This document shows, one piece after another, positions 26,283 through 39,607 of a stretch of DNA of 64,000 nucleotides. The notes beneath the pieces are model-generated. The model did no database searches and was not told the DNA's origin. It saw only the letters and a list, made by a program, of their open reading frames with translations. Positions within the stretch are counted from its first letter, which is position 1. The number at the start of each line of letters is the position of its first letter. Source of the DNA: Podospora comata (taxonomy: Eukaryota > Ascomycota > Sordariomycetes > Sordariales > Podosporaceae); assembly GCA_017354895.1 (NCBI GenBank), contig CP071495.1, positions 3,083,001 to 3,147,000 of the forward strand. The letters are read 5' to 3'. Made by a program: the position numbers and the translations under genes.

Positions 26283-28123
26283 CCACTCACTGCCAAACTC
26301 CATACCTAGAAAGTATAGATGCGAGGAATTTTATCTTTAAACTCTTTGGAATCTTGCTACCTTAGGTAAGTAGGTAGGTACGTGCTTCCCTCAGCACGAT
26401 CCCATCAGCTACTCATCGACACTCTTGCCTCCGCGCACCGAATAATTACCAATAGGACCAACCCAAGACACCCCCAGATTCAGGAGAGAAATGTCACAGT
26501 GACTGTTCTAGAAACACAACAAAGTCTGACAGAAGATGACTTCCAATTTCAACATCAGCTGGCTCAGATAGGACATTGCCGAATACCGCACAAGTCCACA
26601 CCTGGTGAAGAGGGCATGCAATCAACATATGGGGACCCCCTGACGATGAAGACGTGATGGGGGCTGTGAGACTTCTCGGTATCTTTGACTCCGGAAAGAC
26701 TTTGCCCATGATTCGAGACAAATACCTATATTCATTGCGAGGAAGGGTTGGGTGGGAAGGATGAGTGCAGGTCGGGGTTTTATAGGATACCTAGAGTTTG
26801 AAGAGCTGTCTTTTACATGCGCTTTGCTAATGACTTTCGAGGTGGCATGTTGTATACAGGTACCTGCAAACCCTGTTTGGAGATTTCCAAACGAGTTTTA
26901 ACTTAGAGGACCCAGACGATAAACATCCATATTAAAACGAGAAAATAGCATCTAATAACCCGGACTCTAATACAAAATAAACCTACCCCAGACCCAACCC
27001 AGACCCAACCCAGACTCATCCAAGACGTCACGAGGACAAGACCCAGACTCCGCTTCTTCTAGTATAATTACGTTGGTAGATGAGGAAGGGTAGAGGGTTA
27101 GTTGTCAAGAAGGGAGTGAGTGGTATGCTGGGAGATAAGGAGTTGTAATTCCTTTTAGATTTTGGTTTAAGAATTCGGGTTTTATTCTTGTGGGGTCTTG
27201 GATAAGTTTTTGGATGACCAACAGAGACACAAAGCTGGCCACTTATTCATGGTGCGGGCGTTGAAGCTGCAGTGGGCTTGCCCGCAGCCGGTTATCCAGA
27301 GCTTCTAGAACCTGGGTCGCCACCACGAGGAGGATTGAATTCCACAGCGCCTCCAGCAAAACACGGCCCACGCGCGAGCATGCTCCGGCTTAGGGTTTTG
27401 CTCCGTCTTTCGAAAGAGCCAGATAGGCACTGACCATCAAGGAGATCTTTCGTAGCCCGTGTAAGAGCCCGCTTGGGAGTGGGAATGGCGGTAAACCACC
27501 ACCAGGGTCCTATGTGCCGGCTGCAGAAGGTCTATTATCAGAGGACTACTGCTGCGCACGACTCGATGAACGATCGTTTTAATAGGAAATAAAAGAAAGG
27601 GGAGTTGGCGAGAATATATACACCACTATGCTGCGTCGTAGTCGTCGACTTGAACTGTCCTTTCCTTTCATTCTTCTGATAATTCTCGTCAGTTACTCAT
27701 CCCGCCTCGGGCTGGTATAAGACAACGACTGTCATCCAACCCAACTACAAACCCCATATCTCAACCTTAACAACTACACCCGAGATATAACCCCCTCAAA
27801 CCATCCCTCCCTCACCTTCCCCCCCCCCCTCCCAAAACCAAAACCCCTCAGACTCCCACCATCCAAAATACCTCCTCAAACACCAACCCCTTTTCTCAAC
27901 ACATCCCAAAAGTACCAACCCCTCACCACTACTAAACACACAAATATCCCATCAAACCAGAATCCCAATGTTCATATCTCTCTCTTGTTTCCTAATCAAC
28001 ACACACCAAAAACACGCTATAATGCTAGGTACATACATCCCTTTTCTTTTCCCTTGCCAAATTCCTGCCCGTTTTTCATTATGAAAGTGATATTTTTTCT
28101 TTCCACCATGATGATTGATGAGC

Positions 28124-28162
<39 letters not shown>
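28124..28162 (+). repeat. (AAGT)n microsatellite
   Basis: About ten tandem AAGT units followed by degenerate copies to about 28195, downstream of the histidine kinase gene. Confidence 0.95.
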
Positions 28163-28163
<1 letters not shown>

Positions 28164-28704
28164 GAGTAAGTATGAAGTGAGTAAGCAAGTAAGTGAGGAT
28201 GGATGTATAGCAATTAAAAGAAAGCGTATAAGAAGTGAAACCCTTCCCAACCCCCCCTTTCTCTTAACTTCTCCTCCCCATTAACACAAACACCAACCAT
28301 AAATAAAAACCCCCAAAAAAACCCAAAACCCGAATACACCCTGGGATATCATGCAAATTAAACACAAAAAAACGAAAACGCATACAGAAAAATAAAAAGG
28401 GTTGAACGAATAAAACAAAACGTCATGATATGCCTGTGATAAAAAAACTCAAGACAAAGAAACAAGTTTTACACCAACTGGCCCTCCCTCCCTCCCTTGC
28501 CTAAACCTGCCCAAAAGCCCAGACAAATAAATACCCTGTCCTAATGATAATCATTGATTCCCAAAACAAAAAAAAACCCTCCCATTCCCTTTTTTCGTTC
28601 TTGTGTGTTGGCCATAATGTAATCGAATAATTCCCTGATAGTAATTCCAACTTGTTCCACTCCCATCCATCATCCCCTTATTCCCCTCCCCCCTCTCCCC
28701 TTCC

Positions 28705-31700
28705 TCAAAAAAACTTGGACAGCGCCTGGCTCAAATTAATAAAATCCACCGGCTTCGCCACATAGTCGCTAAACCCAGCCTCCACACACTTTTCCTGCAC
28801 GTCGCTCATGACATTCGCGCTGAGCGCAATAATCGGCAGCGTCCTGTTCTTGTTGTTTGGGTTGTGGTTTGTTGAAACAAAGCTCTTCCCGGTCCTCTCG
28901 TCCTGCATCAGGTGCTGAATTTCCCACGCTCTAATCTCCCTGCAGGCTTGATACCCGTCTTTTCTAGGCATGTGAAGGTCGCACTGTTCAGTGGTTAGTG
29001 ATGGGGAAAAAACAAAAAAGTGAGGAGACAAGAAGACATACCAGAATCAACGAATAATACCCCCTCCCCCTCCCAAACACCATATCAATGCACTCGACCC
29101 CATCCGCCGCCAGTTCCACCTCCACTCCAACCCTCTTCAGATACTTTGACAAGACCTTTTGATTAACCGGGTTATCCTCCACCAGCAGCACCTTGTACCC
29201 CTTGTTGCCCATGCGCCTTTCCATATCAACGTAGCTTTGTCGTTGAAATTCCACCAACTGCTGCGCCGTCGAGCGGTTCCGATCAATACTCAGATCACGC
29301 TCCTTGCCCGGGTCGAAAATCACGGCAAACCTCGACGGTTTGACTGGCTTGTAGATATACGTCACCTTGCCGTCGGAGAGCATGTCGTCATACTTTGTGC
29401 CCGCTACCTGCTTGATGACTGCCTGTCGCTGGACCGAGTCCGAAAGAATAAGAATGCTGGTCTTGCCCAGCATGCTCGATCCCGAAATCCTGTCCATCAG
29501 ACTGATGATATCTTCAGGCGTGGGCAGGTTGACAACAATGTGCGTGAAATTCACCGACTCATCACCACCGATCAAACCGCGGGCCTTATCCACAGATGAT
29601 ACCGCAACGATCTGATGGGGGACGTCCTTGGGCAGCGTCTGCTCAATGTGCTTGGTAGTCGCCTCCCGGCTGTGCGTTTGTGGGCAGATGATCAAGATAG
29701 AGTACAAGGGCGGGCGATAGTTGGCCACAACACTTGGCCGTTTCGAGTCCAGGGGCATCGGGGTAGTACCTGGAGATATCCGGTGGGCCGGCATCTCCAA
29801 CTTCATCTGCGACAGGTCCTGTCCGCTAGCTCGAGCAGCTTCACTGAAACGAGCCAGTCCGCTGACAGAAGATAGCGACGACCTCTCGGTAGTTTGAGTC
29901 CGACCAGAGGCTCCGGAAAGCTCCGAGCTACCACTAGAAGCCATGGTCGGTGACCTGTATGCCGAGTCTGTCGTCTGCGGGCTGATGGCCTGCACATGCT
30001 GGAAGGAATCCCGCACGGCAGACTCTGTCGAGCTTACGCTAACCTCCCGCATGAGCCCAGGTGTCGGTTGAGGAACCGCCGAGCCATCGGGATGGTCCGT
30101 GTCAGTCGGCAGCCCAAATCTCGCCGTGAACGTAAACGTGGACCCCTTGCCAGGCACGGCCGTGCCGTTCATGGTGCCACCATGCAGCTCAGCCAGCTGG
30201 CGCGAAATGACCAGCCCGAGTCCGCTTCCGCCGTGCTGTCTAGTGCTGCTTCCATCGATCTGACTGAAGGGCTTGAAGATCAGCTCAGCCTCCTGCTCGG
30301 TAAAGCCCCTGCCCGTGTCAATCACAGAAAACTCCAGCATAATCTCAGCTTCCCCAAGCTCGACACCCTCAGGGACGATGACTTTGCACCGACTGAAAAC
30401 CTCCCCCTGACTGGTGAATTTGATAGCATTGCCGATGACATTGAGCAGGACCTGGCGGATACGGACCTTGTCTCCCTTGACCCACGCCGGAACGTCCTCT
30501 TCCACAACATAGTTGAGTTCCAGACGTTTCGCAATGGCCATGGTCGACACCAGCTCATTCACATCCTCGATCAGCGACCGGGTGTGGAACCACTCAAAGT
30601 TCAACTTCATCATCCCCGCATCCACCTTGGACAGGTCCAAAATGTCGTTGATAATCATCAGCAAGCTGTTGGCGCTGGTCTGGATCGTGTTGGTGTAATC
30701 GCGCTGCTCTTCGTTCAGTGTCGTGTCCTGCAAAAAGCTGACCATGCCGGATATGCCGATGAGAGGCGTCCTGATCTCGTGAGACATGTTGCTGAGGAAG
30801 CGACTCTTTGAGTCCATAGCCTCCTTCAGCTTCGTCTCGAGCAGTTTCAAGTCGTTGATGTCCGTGGCCGACCCAAAGAAGGAACTGACACCATTACCAA
30901 AGTCGACGTTATCGATCTCAACGCAGCGTATGAGATGCCACCGGTACTCGCCGCTCTTAGAGCGCAACCGTATCTCGGTGGTGTACGAGAGCCGCCCGCT
31001 GCTGTCGGTCGAAACGCGAATCACGCCCTTCCTGGCAAGCTCGGTAAGATTGGCAGTCGAGAGCTCGTAGACCGAACCGCTGCTCGAGCTGTTATGTCGG
31101 GACAGCGCCTGGTGGATGCCGCGAATGTTGGCATCGGGGGCGGTGCTCGAGGGCCTTGTCGATTTGGTAGACTTGATAGACATCCTGTCAATCGAGATAG
31201 AGTGCGCGTGGCCTTTGTTCTCATTTTTGAAAAGAGGACTTGGTGACCTCTCTGGGGGGATTTGGCACTTTGCAAGATCGTCAGGATGAACAAAGTCCAT
31301 GAAGCCAAGACCCAGGACATCCTCAAACGTTTGGCCCGTGTAGGACAGCCATTGTTCGTTGGCGAAGGTGATCCCCTCGTCTTCGGTGGCGGTAAAGATG
31401 ATCTGGGGAATTAGGTTGGCGAGCAGTCGATGCTTGGCTTCCGACACTTCGATTTCCTCTTGACGCGCAGCCCGGAGCTCCGCAATGTGTTGATCATGAA
31501 TGTCCATGTAGGAGCCCAGGAACTGCATGATGACACCTCTCTTGTCCTTGGAGGCGACAGCCCTGGCGTAGAACCACCGATAGGCACCGTCAAACCGCCG
31601 GATGCGCACTGTTCTCGAAAACTGCTCACCTGTCCTTACTGACTGGCTCCAGAACTTGAGATACTCGTCCCGGTCGTCAGGGTGTATGCTCCCCCAGGGA

Positions 31701-34700
31701 TCGGCGGCTAGATCGCCAGATGTTTGGCCCCGATACGAAAGGAACCTGCTGTTGACCCAGACTATTTCACCTGTTTGCGGGAGAGCGACAAAGACGTGAG
31801 CCGGTAAAGAGTCCAAGATGAGACCTTTTAGCTTGTCCGACGGCGGTGTCATCTCGCCCTGGGACAACGACCCGGCCCTCGAAGGTGCTGCTACCGAGCC
31901 AGAGCCTCTGCTAATGGTGGAGCTCGGAGGAAGAGACTGGAAAGTAGCCGCAAAATCGGCACCGTACGAGTGAAGCTGGGTATGGGGACGGGCTGCGCCT
32001 GGAGTCCCAGGAAGCTGTTGTTTCTTATCCCCGGCCCCCGTACTGATTTTCTCATTGGAGGAATCCTTGAGCTCTTTGGCACCCGGCCTCCTGGATTCTT
32101 CCGAGCTTCTACGGGCACCATCGATCACCTCAGGCTGTCCTGGGCTGAGCAAAGCAGCATCTTGTTTGCCCCCCGACAGCCTCGATGATGATCTCCTCTC
32201 AGCCTCTCTCGAGTCCCGTGTAGGACGCTGAGTCCCAGCTCCCATTTTCGATACCGAGCTAAAGTAGCTGTCTGCGTTCACTGGGGCAGGGCTGGCAGTA
32301 TGTCCACCCCTCAACAATCCCATTGCCGTTGGCTCCCACCCGGGAGTTCCTACTGGTGAGCCAGCCGTACTACGAGAAGGCCCAGAGTAGTCACTTGGAC
32401 TGGTGATACTGCCGGCCAACGAACCTCTAGTTGCGTCCTCGGTATACGCCAGTGAAGCGAGGGCAGTCGGGTCGGCAAGTGGTCTTCCATCTGGACCCAG
32501 AGCGCCAAAGCCTGCGGTTTGTGGCCGCCTCTTTTGCAGCCCATTCAGCTCAATCTCGAGGTTCGTGTAGTGACGACACAAGGAGAAGGATGTGGCGAGA
32601 TGGGGGGCGAGATGGTCGAGAGAGTGGCGAAAATTGGAAGGATACGGGATGATGGGGCTCAGAATCGATAGGATGGCGATTGGCGCGTGTTTCTCCTTGG
32701 GAGGTCTTTCCGGTGAGGAATTGGGAATCGCAGTAGCATCCCCGGATCTGTTCCGCGCGGATATCTTCTGCTCCATAAGAGAAGGATCAAGCTTGAAGGT
32801 CGGATTCGGTTTGGATAGAAGCACGTGCGTCAGGGGAATGTGCAGCACAGTCCATGAGTTATCCATCCCGATCGCTTCGGGCGGTCTTATGTCCGTATAA
32901 TCCACAGGAGCAGAGGCAGGATTGAAAGAGTCCTCGTCCACCATGGCGTCGGTGAAGAACGGGTTCTCATTAGGATCAGCCCGCACCGCAGGCGAGGGGG
33001 CTGGGGACTGCGACCAGGGTGATGGTGGAGTTTGCTCATATTCCTCGTAGCGTGGGTTGGCTGCTTTTGGCCTGTCTTCATCCATCCGGGACCCAGCACC
33101 AGACCCCTTCTTGTCCAACCCGACTTTGGGAGCTCTGTTCACGGCTGGCGAGAAGGTGGTGGCGCTACTGAGAAGCGACGAAAGCTTGGAGGCAGAATCA
33201 GACCGAGGCCTTCTCCCGGATTTGCGCGTACCCTCGGGGGATTTTGGCCGGGCGGGTGTTTTGGGCTCTGGCACTTTGTACTCAGCTGACCCTGGAGCAA
33301 GATAGGGGTAGTTCCTCGTGAGCGCTACAACCCGGCCACGCTCTAATACCCGCATTACCCCATTGTGATCGATCAACGGGTCGGCCTCGTAGTCAAGCGC
33401 TTGCAGGACATTCAAGATTTTGCCATTCCCTTTTCTCGGCGCTGTGATGGGCGCCTCCCAGCTTGGAATATCCTGTTGCTGTTGTTCCTCCAATGCATCG
33501 TGTTCCTCCAGAGCCTGTCGGTTCAGAGCAGTGGTGTTGTGGTCGTCAAGATCGTCATGAACTTCGAGTGTGGGAGCCGCATGACTTGTTTTGCTCCTAG
33601 AAAGAAAATGAGGTCGTCGAGAGGCAGCCTGGGGCGCTCGTTCGTTGGCCGCAGTGCGTGCTTCCTTTCTGTCCTCGTACGAAGTGTAGGAATGCCTGCT
33701 TTGCAACCCCGGGCGGGCCGGCGGTTGCTGCTGTTGCGTCGGTGACTCTGGAGGATGGGAAAGGCCTTCGGAAAGATCGTCGACACTGCTCGGCATAAGA
33801 CTCGACCCCTTGGCGAGATAACCCAGGCTTAAAACATCCTCCCTATGAGCATTGTAAGTCGCCTTTTGGCCCCATGGAACGTTTTCAATATCGGTTGAAT
33901 CTGCTGGAACAGCCAGTGTGACCCTTTCAGCCTTGTACACATCAACCATGATCTGCACCACCGTGTTCCACCACGCATCCAGTCCCGGTTCCGCGGCAAG
34001 CATCAATGTTAGGTCATAAAGGTTAGGACTTGGGAACTCATACTGCTCTCCCGTAGACTGGGAATATCCTGGGGGCAGAAACGTGGTGGCCGACGCCGGG
34101 GTGGATGGGTACGAAAGAAAGCTGTCCTGGCCTTTGAAGATATCAAAACCATGCTGGGGACCTTTGGGCGGCACGGTTGGCGAGAGCGTCGTGAACGGCC
34201 GGTGTATCGATGGTGGTATCATACTTGGAGGAGCCATGCGAGGAAACGGATAGGAAGGCGTGCCGGCCACCGGGCCGGGTGTATATCCTCCTCGAACGGT
34301 ATTACCGGACTCGGTAGACGATGTCAGGGTGGCGTCTGAGCCGGACGAATGGAACATTGCTGGTGGTGAGATCTCCTCCTGGATAGGAGAGACGCGAACG
34401 GGTCCAGGCATGGCGAGAGCCTCACCTCTCAAAGGAGCCTCTCGTCTCTCGATATGTCGAGCTAGATTTTCCCGGTACTCGTCCAACTTCCGCTGAGCGT
34501 CCCTCGGCTCCGCCTGACCACCGAGCTTTCCTGCCCTACCCTGCTTAACCTGTGCAGGACCAATCTCATTTCTTGGCGTGGTGTCGTTATCGCGCGGCCT
34601 GGGTGGACTGGTTGGTGATACTCCTTGTTGTGTTTCGTCCACTCGGTCATATCTCTCCTTGAACTTTAACGCCTTGTTTCCCAGGTTCTGAGAAAGCGGA

Positions 34701-35041
34701 TCAGGGGTGGCAGATGGCTGGAACCCTCTGCTGCTCCCCAGATCCCCCGTCATTTGTTGTTGTAGTTTTGCAATCAGCGACACAGTCCCACGCAAGATTG
34801 TACCACCATCACTATCGTCAGCTTCACTGGAATCAGCAACACCACTCCTGGTCACAGCAGTCTCTTCAGCAGCAGCGACACCCGTGATATCTGGTGGGAT
34901 TGTCGTCGTTGTTGTCGTTGTTGTCGTCGTAGTCGTTGTGGGAGGATTCGACCTTGTCCTCTTCAGCTCAGCCGCCTTCTTGGATCGTCGTGAGGCAGAT
35001 TTTACCCTGGCTTGTCGTGGTTTGTGACCTCTCCTTCGCAT
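28705..35041 (-). CDS. Hybrid sensor histidine kinase with PAS domains and receiver
   Basis: Exons are 35041-29042 and 28983-28705, giving 2092 residues; the 58-nt intron (28984-29041) is phase 0 with a GTATGT donor and splits the receiver just before its phosphoacceptor. The N-terminal 340 residues are low-complexity. A GAF-like domain appears split by insertions (about 340-860). Two PAS domains follow (about 1070-1190 and 1205-1370, the second carrying an insertion). The HisKA domain has MSHEIRTPL with His1421. The ATPase domain (about 1520-1660) has the GNAIKFT N-box, DTGRGF and GGSGLGL. A degenerate receiver-like domain (about 1780-1915) precedes the canonical receiver (about 1946-2090), which has VEDNPVNQ, Asp2002 in CDLHMPRKDG, Ser2055 and Lys2077. 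It should autophosphorylate and pass phosphate to its own receiver and then to the HPt/response-regulator pathway, as known for fungal hybrid kinases. The signal sensed is unknown and I do not assign a group number. Confidence 0.96.
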
Positions 35042-37622
35042 TCCCTCATTCAGGCTGATGATGCGGTTGCCTCCTGGGAGCTAAAAAACCTCAGCAGTGA
35101 CGTCGATGGTAGTATAGGCGGCCGCGCAGGCTCGGGTCGGCAGTCGTGCATGCATCCGCTGTGGGAACCCTCGACGAGATAAAAGAGCAACCTTCCTTTC
35201 TCCTCCCCTAGCACATCAAAAACATGAGACGAAAATGGGCCACAAGTGAAGTCAAAGCAATGGCTGGGCTGCGTGTGATGATGGATGGGTCTGAGCAGAG
35301 GTTGAAACGGGCAGCGGTTGTCCTGGTCTGGTCTGTCTGGGGAATTAGACTGGCAAAGACCTTGGAAGGGGGGATCGTGGTGTCGGGTGCGAGAGAGAGA
35401 GAGAGAGAGAGAGTGTCTGTGTGTGTGTTGTGTGTGTGATTGAGTTTGGTTTGGTTTGGTTTGGTGTGTGCGTGTGCGTAGAGGTGGGTGGAATTCGAAA
35501 TTGGGAATCAGGAAGCGCGCGTCGCCCGGTGGGTGGGTTTAGAAGTTGGCAGCAAACACCCCAGTGGCCCGAAAGGGGACTATGACGTTATGCTGCTGGT
35601 CAAGGCGGCGGCGACATGCGAGACGACGCGAACCCTTGCGAGACGCCCTGACTGCCGGGACTGACAGATTAATGACCTCTCCGATACAGATTACACTACG
35701 TATCTTACCGATAACTACACTTGCCCGTTGGATACGAACTGAGTGGCTCTGGCTTTTCTCTCAACAACTGATGCCTTTTCACAAGATATGGAGGCAGTGA
35801 GTGGGAGCATTGGGTCGGGTTGCACATCACATTTATTAAAGCTGGCCGGTGGGTAACAGGGCCCTCGCAGGGAGGATGGCGCTTCGTGCCTTGCTTTCAC
35901 TTGCTCGGTGCCACTGCCCATGTCGCTTCCTCGGCCAGGTGTCCGCTGCCGCCGTGGTTATGTATATCGGGGTCCCCCCCCCAACCCCTCCCTCCCCTCC
36001 CATCCAATGGACGGGATGCCAGATTGACTCGATCAGGGTCCAATAATGCATTGACAAGACGTGGCTGACGGGTCTTATACAATGAGCTGGCCAGACTACT
36101 GGGACCAATCTGGCAAAGTGAGGCCATTTCGGACTTCCACGGGCCTCCAGAGGCTGCAAGAAATACGCGCGCTCGGGAATGCGATTGGACAGGTGTCGAG
36201 GTCGATGATGTCGCTTCCAGTGGAATTTGGCATTTCAGCTGGCATTTTTTGGGGAAACTAGGACGAACGCAGCAGCAAGCATAGCACAACAGCACAACAG
36301 CGCACAGCAAAGGGTACAGCACACATTACTCCGTACACCACAGCAAACGGCACAAGTCACTCTTACAGGAAGGAAGGCTTCTGCAGAATGCAGTTCCGTC
36401 CCGTCGGCGACCATGGCTTGCTCCCCGATCCCACACAGTACAAAGTACGCAGTTACGCACCCCACCTCACATGCCCCCTCCCTCAATCTCACCACTACGT
36501 ATCAACCTCCCACCGCCTCGAGTCGATATCCCGGAGCTTCCAGATTGGGCCGACTCCCCGGCTCTCACAAGCTTTAAAAAGGTACGAAAGATCGACTGAA
36601 CTATGCAAGGAATTATCGAACCAAATCGTGATCGCAATCGTCGATGGTGCTTGACAAGTGGCGGCACGGACGGTTATGACCGAGTGACCCAAAACCCAAA
36701 ATCCCCCGGTCCCGTACCTTCTCCAAGATGGGAAATTTCTTTTGGGCTGATTTTTTGATCCCGCTGATGACCCATGGAAGATTTCCATATCGGATCCCCC
36801 AGTGGAACATTACGTCAATGGCGCCAGGGATAACCGATGAGAGGGCGGGGCAACCATGCGCTGCAAGGGCGCGGCCGGCCTGATTCGTCGGTTTGGGTAC
36901 AAGCCTCACACCGTGCTGAGACACGTCTTTCGCACAGTCCTGCAGCTGTGCCTGACCACCTCTCACTTTTTTATATTTCAGAAAACCTCGCTGCCTCGTT
37001 CGCCGGAAAATCGGCAGCCAGGCAGCCTCGGCGGGCGTTTTGATCCGGGAGATTTCTTGGCCATCTCCCGATCGATTAGAACCACCGATCTGATGACCGA
37101 CGTCGGGGAATGCTAACATAGTGACGGGTGGTGGTGAAGAATTTTGCAATATATCAACACAGCCTCACGTGGACGGGACCATGATCCGACAATTCGTCAT
37201 CATCATATCCATGCCGAACCACGGAGACCTGCGTCGAAGACCTCTAATGAACCAGCATGTCTCGTACCGGTTGTGATTAACAAAGTGTCTCATTCAAAAT
37301 AAAAACTAGGAAAATCCATCCGTCATTTTCCTGGCCGGCGGGGGCCAAGACCCGTTGGTGCTGCACTATCTACCGGCCGGATTTGAGCCGGATAATTCTA
37401 ACGGAGCCGGAGGTGTGGGTCGCCTTTCTGGCGGCGCCCGCAGCCGATAGGCCCCACTATTTTCGGAACCATATTTTACGTTTCCATTGGTCACATCATT
37501 TTCATGCTGCCCCACTGAATCTGCGAGGCTGCTGCGGGTTCCTGAACTTCTCAAGTAACCTTCGACAGCCTCGCCGTCCCATCTCCAACTGCTCAACATA
37601 CAAATTTATCACGAACCCCACG
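35042..37622. other. Divergent promoter region, histidine kinase / SSL1
   Basis: About 2.6 kb between two divergently transcribed genes. It contains an AG run (35391-35413), a TTTGG tandem (about 35444-35466) and GC-rich unique sequence. No gene is supported. Confidence 0.6.
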
Positions 37623-39204
37623 ATGGCCGACTCCGACGACGAATTTGTCGGGGACCTCTCTGGTGATGATGCCGGAGTCGACAGCGCCTACGGTACACGA
37701 TCGAAAGATGGCGGGAAAGGAAAAGGTGGCCAGAAGGGCAAGGGAACCCGCAAAGCAGCCTGGGAAGAAGTCCACCGAGCCTGGGACGAGGTTGCCATTG
37801 CCGAAGATGGCAGCATCACAGTGGCCGAGTTGATCGAGGCCGAGAAACGCCGGCGGTTGATGCGGGATACCACACCGATCCAGCGTGGAATAATACGGCA
37901 CATGGTGTTGGTGTTGGACATGAGCATCGCGATGGCAGAGAAGGACCTGCTTCCGAACCGCTTCGCCCTCACCTTCTCCTACGCTGTGGAATTTGTGAAC
38001 ACATTCTTTCAGCAGAATCCAATCAGTCAGCTGGGGATCATCGGGATGCGCGATGGTATTGCCGTCAGGATCAGCGACATGAGTGGGAACCCAGTCGAGC
38101 ACATTGAGAAGCTGAGGCAGTGGGCGCTTAAGGACCCTATTGGGAACCCAAGTCTTCAAAATGCCCTCGAAATGTGTCGAGGTCACTTATAGTAAACTGC
38201 CCCCCCCCCCCACGTCTTTGTCTGGTTTATGACAACCACAGCTGACCATTCATTCCCTTCCTCACAGCCACACCCCCTCCCACGGCACCCGCGAAGTCCT
38301 CATCATCTACGGCGCCCTCCTCTCCTCGGACCCAGGCGACATCTCCGACACCATCACCTCCCTCATCGCCGACCGCATCCGCGTCTCCATCATCGGCCTC
38401 GCCGCCCAGGTAGCCATCTGCGCCGAGCTCTGCGCCCGCACAAACGACAACGACGACTCCCAATACCGCATCGCCCTCCACGAGCAGCACTTTCGTGAGC
38501 TCTTCCTCGCCGCCACGACACCCCCCGTCACCCACGAGGCAGAGCAATCAAACGCCTCCCTCCTCATGATGGGCTTCCCCTCCCGCTCCCTCGCATCAAA
38601 AGATTTTGTCTCCCTCTGCGCCTGCCACAACAAACCAACAAGAGAAGGGTACACCTGCACGAGGTGTAGAATCAAAGTCTGCCGGTTACCCGCGTCTTGT
38701 CCCGTTTGCGGGCTGACGCTGATATTGTCGATTCACCTGGCGAGATCGTATCACCACCTTTTTCCCCTCAAATCATGGGTGGCGGTTCCGTGGACAGAAG
38801 CAAAGAAGTCGGTGGCGTGTTTTTCCTGCCAGACGCCCTTCCCGCCTGTCCCGAAGGCTGCGCCGCCAAAAATCAAGTTGAAGGTGAAGGAGTCTTCCGG
38901 TGTTGGGGGGCAGACAGCAGCCAATATCGCCAAGGCAAAAGGCAGAGGGGAGGTGCCTGCAAAGACGAATACTGTAACGGCACCGACGCCAGGGTTGTTG
39001 CCAGAGGCGATCAAGGCCGGGGTGAGCGAGAGCGGGAGGTATAAATGTCCAGAGTGTGACGAGCATTTTTGCATTGATTGCGATATTTATGCCCACGAGA
39101 CGATTCATAATTGTCCGGGGTGTTTGGCGAGGCTGGTGAAGAGTCAGCAGCAACAACAGGAGGAAGTAGTAGGGGCAGGGGAGGCGATGGAGGTGGATTC
39201 ATGA
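37623..39204 (+). CDS. ssl1: TFIIH core subunit SSL1 / p44
   Basis: Exons are 37623-38191 and 38268-39204, giving 501 residues. The donor is GTAAAC and the 76-nt intron has a CTGAC branch site; this junction gives MCRGHLYHTPSHGTREVL, which matches the spacing of the family at this point. The VWA-like domain (about 95-290) includes HMVLVLDMS and the TREVLIIYGALLSSDPGDI segment. A cysteine motif follows at about 307-340 (LCACHN, YTCTRCRIKVC, CPVCG), and a C-terminal zinc-binding C4-type/RING-like domain at about 450-475 (YKCPECDEHFCIDCD and CPGC). In TFIIH, p44/SSL1 binds and stimulates the XPD/RAD3 helicase and is needed for transcription initiation by RNA polymerase II and nucleotide excision repair. 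The acidic N-terminus followed by a Lys/Gly-rich stretch is also usual for fungal members. The assignment is secure. Confidence 0.97.
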
Positions 39205-39607
39205 TTATTAACACGACATTGAACTGAGAGCGTCAAACGGGCATAAATGGTAATTAGCGATTTGTTTATATTGGTTTTTGAAACGGCGTATCTGGTGGTT
39301 ATTGAAAACAGGACAACAAAGCTATGGGGCCGGGTTAGCGAGTGAAAATGGGAGTTTGGAGACTCATGCAGGGATCAAAAGCAGAGATACTAATCATCAT
39401 GAACTGAAGTGAGAATGATGGGTATCTGATGCTCATGTGGTCATCAACAGGGTGATATATAACTCGCAGATATGTAACTTCCTCAACCATCCCGCCGACC
39501 GTAACTCCAACGCCATTCATCCATGCAAGGCGTTTTGCGCGCGTGCATATCAAGGCCAAAAATCAACCCTACCCAGAAAACGCCATTCTACAAGAGTCTG
39601 ACCCCGT
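39205..39607. other. Convergent spacer between ssl1 and vps20
   Basis: About 400 bp between two convergent stop codons. It must contain both 3' UTRs; nothing else is visible. Confidence 0.7.

Larger units (their letters stand above)
18906..28704. other. Long gene-poor region upstream of the Q-rich gene
   Basis: About 9.8 kb without a convincing gene. The first few hundred bases are CT-rich on the minus strand and look like the promoter and leader of the Q-rich gene. Elsewhere there are many degenerate copies of AGGTAGGTA/TACCTACCT (for example near 21785, 22203, 24835, 25770, 26361) and one perfect TACCTAGGTA at 26273-26282. A CAGACCCAACC tandem lies at about 26987-27014 next to AT-richer sequence (26900-27250). 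Around 27730-27960 and 28210-28690 the plus strand is strikingly C/A-rich and G-poor, probably 3' UTR and flank of the histidine kinase gene. I see no transposon ends or recognisable transposon protein. Confidence 0.5.

Noticed and set aside
26900-27600. Possible mutated transposon relic
   Set aside because: The stretch is AT-richer in part and has a short tandem, but I see no terminal repeats, target-site duplication or transposon protein.
38166-38194. Earlier GT donors for the ssl1 intron
   Set aside because: They shift the frame, or shorten the conserved segment before THREV-type sequence; only the GTAAAC donor gives the family spacing.
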